From Acidovorax sp. (lineage in GTDB: Bacteria > Pseudomonadota > Gammaproteobacteria > Burkholderiales > Burkholderiaceae_C): DNA of 64,000 bases. Position 1 is the stretch's first letter. The number at the start of each line of letters is the position of its first letter. Below, one piece after another: positions 61,021-64,000 of the stretch. A model generated the notes under the pieces. The model saw nothing but the letters and a program-made list of their open reading frames with translations, was not told the origin of the DNA and made no database searches. The position numbers and the translations under genes were made by a program. The stretch spans positions 62,001-126,000 of the forward strand of contig JAUXZO010000108.1 in the NCBI GenBank assembly GCA_030692685.1, in the 5' to 3' direction.

Positions 61021-62265
61021 TCAAAGCCCCAGTTCCAGCGCCAGCAGTTCATCCACCGTCTGGCGGCGGCGGATCAGGCGAGCCTGGCCTGCATCGACCA
61101 GCACTTCCGCGATGAGCGGACGTGAGTTGTAGTTGGACGACATCGATGCGCCGTAGGCCCCGGTGTCGTGAATCACCAGCAGGTCACCCACCTCTGCGGC
61201 AGGCAGGTCACGGGGCAGCACCACGCCGCCGTCGCCTTGCGTGAACACATCGCCGGATTCACACAGCGGGCCGGCTACCACCGTGGGGCGCTCGGCGGCG
61301 GTGGCGCCATCGCGGCGCAGCACGCTCATGGCGTGGTAGCTGCCATACATCGACGGGCGCATGAGTTCGTTGAACCCGGTGTCCACCAGCACAAAGTGGT
61401 TGTTCCCTGCGTTTTTGGTGGCACGCACTTCGCCCAGCAATACGCCCGATTCGGCCACCAGAAACCGGCCCGGCTCGATCTCCAGGCCCAGCTTGTGGCC
61501 CACGACCGCCTCGGCCTGCTGCCGCGCTGCGTCCCACAGGCCGTAGTAGTGCTGGGTGTCGATGACGGGCTCGCCTGCGCGGTAGGGAATGGACAGGCCG
61601 CCCCCGGCAGAGATGGCGTGCAGATCGTGCCCCGCCGCGTGCGCCGTGCGCACCAGGTTGACCATGGCGCCACACACCTCGGCCAGGTGGCTGTAGTCCA
61701 CGCCCGAACCAATGTGCATGTGAAGGCCCACCAGCTTCAAACCGTGCTGCGCGATGGCGGCCAGCGCGGCGGGCAGGTCGGTGTGCCAGATGCCGTGTTT
61801 GCTGTGCTCGCCGCCCGTATTGGTCTTGTTGCTATGGCCATGGCCAAAGCCGGGGTTGATGCGCAACCACACGCTGTGGCCCGGCGAGCGTGCGCCCAGC
61901 TGGTGCAACATATCGATGGAGCCCGCATTGACGGGCACGCCCTGCTCCACCACGCAATCCAGCGTGGCGGCATCGAACAGGTCGGCGGTGAAGACGATCT
62001 CCGAGGGTTCACCACCGGCTTGAAAACCTGCCGCCAGCGCGCGCAGGATTTCGCCGCGCGACACCGCATCCACCTTCACGCCCTGCTCGCGCATGAGCTT
62101 GAGGATGTGGATGTTGGAACAGGCTTTTTGCGCAAAACGGATGGTGTCGAAGTTGGACACCTGCGCGATGCGCTGGCGGATGGTGGCCGCGTCGTACACC
62201 CACAGTGGGGTGCCAAACTGGTCGGCCAGGGACCACAGCTGGGCGGGCGAAAAGGGGTTGGACAT
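61021..62265 (-). CDS. lysA: Diaminopimelate decarboxylase
   Basis: Last step of lysine synthesis; PLP enzyme of the alanine racemase fold. 414 residues from the ATG at 62265. PLP lysine 47 is in RFAQKACSN; other motifs are HMHIGSGVDYSHL, EIEPGRFLV (PLP phosphate site) and the active-site Cys in GPLCESGDVF. It is divergent from a LysR-family gene, the classical lysA-lysR arrangement. Confidence 0.95.
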   Translation of the reverse strand: MSNPFSPAQLWSLADQFGTPLWVYDAATIRQRIAQVSNFDTIRFAQKACSNIHILKLMREQGVKVDAVSRGEILRALAAGFQAGGEPSEIVFTADLFDAATLDCVVEQGVPVNAGSIDMLHQLGARSPGHSVWLRINPGFGHGHSNKTNTGGEHSKHGIWHTDLPAALAAIAQHGLKLVGLHMHIGSGVDYSHLAEVCGAMVNLVRTAHAAGHDLHAISAGGGLSIPYRAGEPVIDTQHYYGLWDAARQQAEAVVGHKLGLEIEPGRFLVAESGVLLGEVRATKNAGNNHFVLVDTGFNELMRPSMYGSYHAMSVLRRDGATAAERPTVVAGPLCESGDVFTQGDGGVVLPRDLPAAEVGDLLVIHDTGAYGASMSSNYNSRPLIAEVLVDAGQARLIRRRQTVDELLALELGL

Positions 62266-62349
62266 AGGAGGCTCCGAAGGCACAAGACGGGATGGAAGCC
62301 CGGATGATGCCCCGGTCTGGGTATTTGGTCGAATGCTTTTGTTTCCATC

Positions 62350-62366
62350 ATCCATTCAATATGGAT
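62350..62366. promoter_or_regulatory. Candidate LysR operator in the lysA-lysR gap
   Basis: ATCCAT-TCAAT-ATGGAT: a perfect 6-bp inverted repeat with an AT-rich centre, 12 bases upstream of the LysR-family start codon, containing the T-N11-A form. Its position suits autoregulation and lysA activation. Confidence 0.6.
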
Positions 62367-62377
62367 ATGCTCCGCCC

Positions 62378-63394
62378 ATGACCGGCACCACTGAAACCCC
62401 TCTAGCCCACCGCATCACCCACCGGCACATCGAGGTGTTCCGCGCCGTGATGACTGCCAGCAGTGCCACCGGCGCGGCCGACCTGCTGCACAGCTCGCAG
62501 CCCACCGTCAGCCGCGAACTGGCGCGGCTGGAGTCGCTGCTGGGCTACGCGCTGTTTGAACGGGTGCAAGGCCGATTGCGCCCCAACGCGCGCGCTCTGG
62601 CGCTGTGGGACGAAGTGCAACGTTCCTGGCAGGGGCTGGAGCGCGTGGTGGACCGCGCGGTGGCGCTGGGCCGGTCTGACGCGGTGCAGTTGTCGGTGTT
62701 GTGCCTGCCTGCGCTGGCGCACGCGCTGCTGCCGGGTGCGGCTGCGCGGTTGATGCAGGCCAGCCCCCACGCGCGCCTGTCCGTCACGCCGCAAGAATCG
62801 CCGCTGCTGGAAGAATGGATGAGCGCCCAGCGTTTTGACCTGGGCCTGTGCGAGCAGGCCACCGCCCCCCCGGGCACACGGGCCGAGGTGCTGCTGACAT
62901 TGGACGAAGTGGCCGTGCTGCCCGCAGGCCATGCCCTGGCGCAAAAAACCGTGCTGGACCTGGCCGATTTCGCGGATGAATTTTTTATCAGCCTCTCGGC
63001 CGAAGACCCCTACCGCCGAATCATCGACGCCCGGTTTGCAGAGGCCAGCGTGGCCCGCACCCTGCGGGTTGAAACCCACAGCGCCGCCGCTGTGTGCGCA
63101 ATGGTGGAGCAAGGTCTGGGTGTGGCCATCGTCAACCCGGTGACGGCGCTGGCCGCCGCCAACGACCGGCTGGTGCTGCGGCGCCTGGGGTTTTCGATCC
63201 CGTTCAGCGTGACCGCGCTGCTGCCGCTGTACCGCCCGCCGTTGCCCGAGGTTGCGCCCATGCTGGAGGCGTTGCGGGAACAGGCTACGCAGGTGAGGCA
63301 ACAGCTGGCGCAACAGCTCGCAGTGGCAGGCGTGCAGGCACTGCCTCAAACACCTCAAACACCTCAAACACCTCAAACACTATCAATTAAATAG
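62378..63394 (+). CDS. lysR: LysR-family regulator, probable activator of lysA
   Basis: 338 residues from the ATG at 62378. Winged helix at ~1-70 (THRHIEVFRAVMTASSATGA; LLHSSQPTVSRELARLESLL), then the effector-binding domain. In Escherichia coli LysR activates the divergent lysA and responds to diaminopimelate; the same arrangement suggests the same role. The C-terminal end consists of repeated PQT units from a 9-base tandem repeat and a stop supplied by an interspersed repeat. Confidence 0.85.
   Translation: MTGTTETPLAHRITHRHIEVFRAVMTASSATGAADLLHSSQPTVSRELARLESLLGYALFERVQGRLRPNARALALWDEVQRSWQGLERVVDRAVALGRSDAVQLSVLCLPALAHALLPGAAARLMQASPHARLSVTPQESPLLEEWMSAQRFDLGLCEQATAPPGTRAEVLLTLDEVAVLPAGHALAQKTVLDLADFADEFFISLSAEDPYRRIIDARFAEASVARTLRVETHSAAAVCAMVEQGLGVAIVNPVTALAAANDRLVLRRLGFSIPFSVTALLPLYRPPLPEVAPMLEALREQATQVRQQLAQQLAVAGVQALPQTPQTPQTPQTLSIK
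63346..63381 (+). repeat. Nonanucleotide tandem repeat at the lysR 3' end
   Basis: Four copies of CCTCAAACA in a row encode the Pro-Gln-Thr repeats at the C-terminus of the LysR-family protein. Copy number may vary between strains. Confidence 0.85.
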
Positions 63395-63440
63395 CTACGA
63401 GCGCTTTACCATTAAGCGCTAGAGGCCAATTTGACTTAAT
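63382..63440. repeat. AGCGCTT interspersed repeat, copy 9
   Basis: ATCAATTAAATAGCTACGAG then CGCTTTACCATTAAGCGCTA and GAGGCCAATTTGAC: the full element in inverted orientation. Its first bases contain the TAG stop of the lysR gene. Confidence 0.88.
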
Positions 63441-63470
63441 TTTTTGGGATCTCTCATCGATCTCCCCCAA

Positions 63471-63496
63471 CCGTTCGGGCTGAGCCTGTCGAAGCC
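63471..63496. repeat. Half-copy of the REP-like repeat
   Basis: CCGTTCGGGCTGAGCCTGTC then GAAGCC, matching one arm of the inverted repeat at 8250-8310. Convergent lysR and coaD flank it. Confidence 0.75.
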
Positions 63497-63591
63497 AAGG
63501 CGCTCCCCGCGAACGGCCCTTCTACAGATTCAGGGCGCACGGTATTTGAAGCAGGAGCCCATCAGGCAACTTGACTCAAAACCGGGAAGAT

Positions 63592-64000
63592 TCAAGGAGG
63601 CGAGAGACTGCGCACCTTGACGGCCAGCCGCTCCTCGACCGACGGCGACACAAACTTGGTCACCTCGCCGCCCAGCACCGCGATCTCGCGCACAAAGGTG
63701 CTGCTGATGAACTGGTACTTGTCACTGGGGGTGAGGAACACCGTTTCCACCTGCGGCATCAGGCTGCGGTTCATGCCCGCCAGTTGAAACTCGTAGTCAA
63801 AGTCGGTCACGGCACGCAGGCCGCGCACCATGGCCTTGCCACCGCGCGACACCACAAAGTCGCGCAACAGGCCTGCAAAGCTTTCGACCTGCACCTGCGG
63901 GTAGTTCTTGACGGCCTCGCGGACCATGTCGATTCGCTCTTCCAGGCTGAACAGGGTCTTTTTGTGGTGGCCCGCCGCCACGGCCACGATCACGCGTTCG
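63592..64000 (-). CDS. coaD: Phosphopantetheine adenylyltransferase (N-terminus outside window)
   Basis: The frame is open to the right edge; about 136 residues are visible and roughly 30 N-terminal ones, including the HxGH nucleotide motif, lie outside. Visible features: VIVAVAAGHHKKTLFSLEER, FAGLLRDFV, MVRGLRAVTDFDYEFQLAGM and TPSDKYQFISSTFVREIAVL, all typical of CoaD. It makes dephospho-CoA from phosphopantetheine and ATP. Confidence 0.95.
   Translation of the reverse strand, partial: ERVIVAVAAGHHKKTLFSLEERIDMVREAVKNYPQVQVESFAGLLRDFVVSRGGKAMVRGLRAVTDFDYEFQLAGMNRSLMPQVETVFLTPSDKYQFISSTFVREIAVLGGEVTKFVSPSVEERLAVKVRSLSPP

Overview
The window is GC-rich chromosomal DNA whose genes, gene order and interspersed repeats point to a betaproteobacterium of the order Burkholderiales, most likely family Comamonadaceae (Acidovorax-like). 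This rests on familiarity with the families (fds-type formate dehydrogenase, DUF3460-scpA, IPTL-CTERM protein, a recurrent intergenic repeat with an AGCGCTT core), not on a database search. About 54 genes are supported. No tRNA, rRNA or CRISPR array was seen.

Layout. 1-3.2 kb: the 5' part of a large DUF4011/superfamily 1 helicase (a candidate anti-phage gene, cut by the left edge) and a decayed IS3-type transposase. 3.2-9.3 kb: NAD-linked molybdenum formate dehydrogenase (fdsA, a fused fdsG-fdsB) and a LysR regulator; the usual fdsC/fdhD and fdsD are absent downstream of fdsA. 9.5-17 kb: apbC/mrp and metG, separated by an accessory segment (membrane Mrr-like protein, patatin, orphan ParA, IPTL-CTERM surface protein) that also holds a MITE-like palindromic element. 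17-21.7 kb: MipA, YitT and SulP membrane proteins and a BamE-like lipoprotein. 21.7-29.2 kb: DUF3460, scpA, nadB, queE, queD and the overlapping biotin genes bioA-bioD-bioF. 29.6-32.1 kb: a tautomerase and stress-type genes (SDR, CBS, Gln-rich protein). 32.3-38.1 kb: a pabB-pabC fusion, nadA-nadC and panB-panC. 38.3-39.4 kb: an intact IS30-family element with a 5-bp target duplication. 40.3-48.9 kb: two transglutaminase-like proteins, an ATP-grasp/alpha-E fusion and a separate alpha-E protein, a predicted peptide-modification system. 49-55.6 kb: a zinc metallopeptidase, BON, DUF883 and DUF1328 envelope-stress proteins, a CHASE3 histidine kinase with a divergent NarL-type regulator, a lone receiver protein and moeB. 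55.7-60.7 kb: ctpA, gpmA, and the conserved rhodanese-grxC-secB-gpsA order known from enterobacteria. 60.8-64 kb: a 24-codon membrane peptide, lysA with a divergent lysR, and coaD cut by the right edge.

How the genes work together. Cofactor supply is a theme: NAD (nadB, nadA, nadC), biotin (bioADF), pantothenate/CoA (panB, panC, coaD), folate (pabB-pabC), queuosine precursors (queE, queD), molybdopterin/thiamine sulfur transfer (moeB) and Fe-S assembly (apbC). These cofactors serve enzymes such as the Mo/Fe-S/FMN formate dehydrogenase.

The most striking non-genic content is a dense set of interspersed repeats. One AGCGCTT-core family occurs about ten times, lies in frame inside fdsA and at the domain junction of the fdsG-fdsB fusion, and supplies the start of gpsA and the ends of two other genes. 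A second GC-rich hairpin family occurs five times, always in the same orientation between two rightward genes. Three further palindromic elements overlap or adjoin the stop codons of neighbouring genes. The best candidate for an under-described system is the transglutaminase/ATP-grasp/alpha-E cluster, whose ligase carries 22 perfect copies of AGTCAG encoding a (Ser-Gln)22 spacer.
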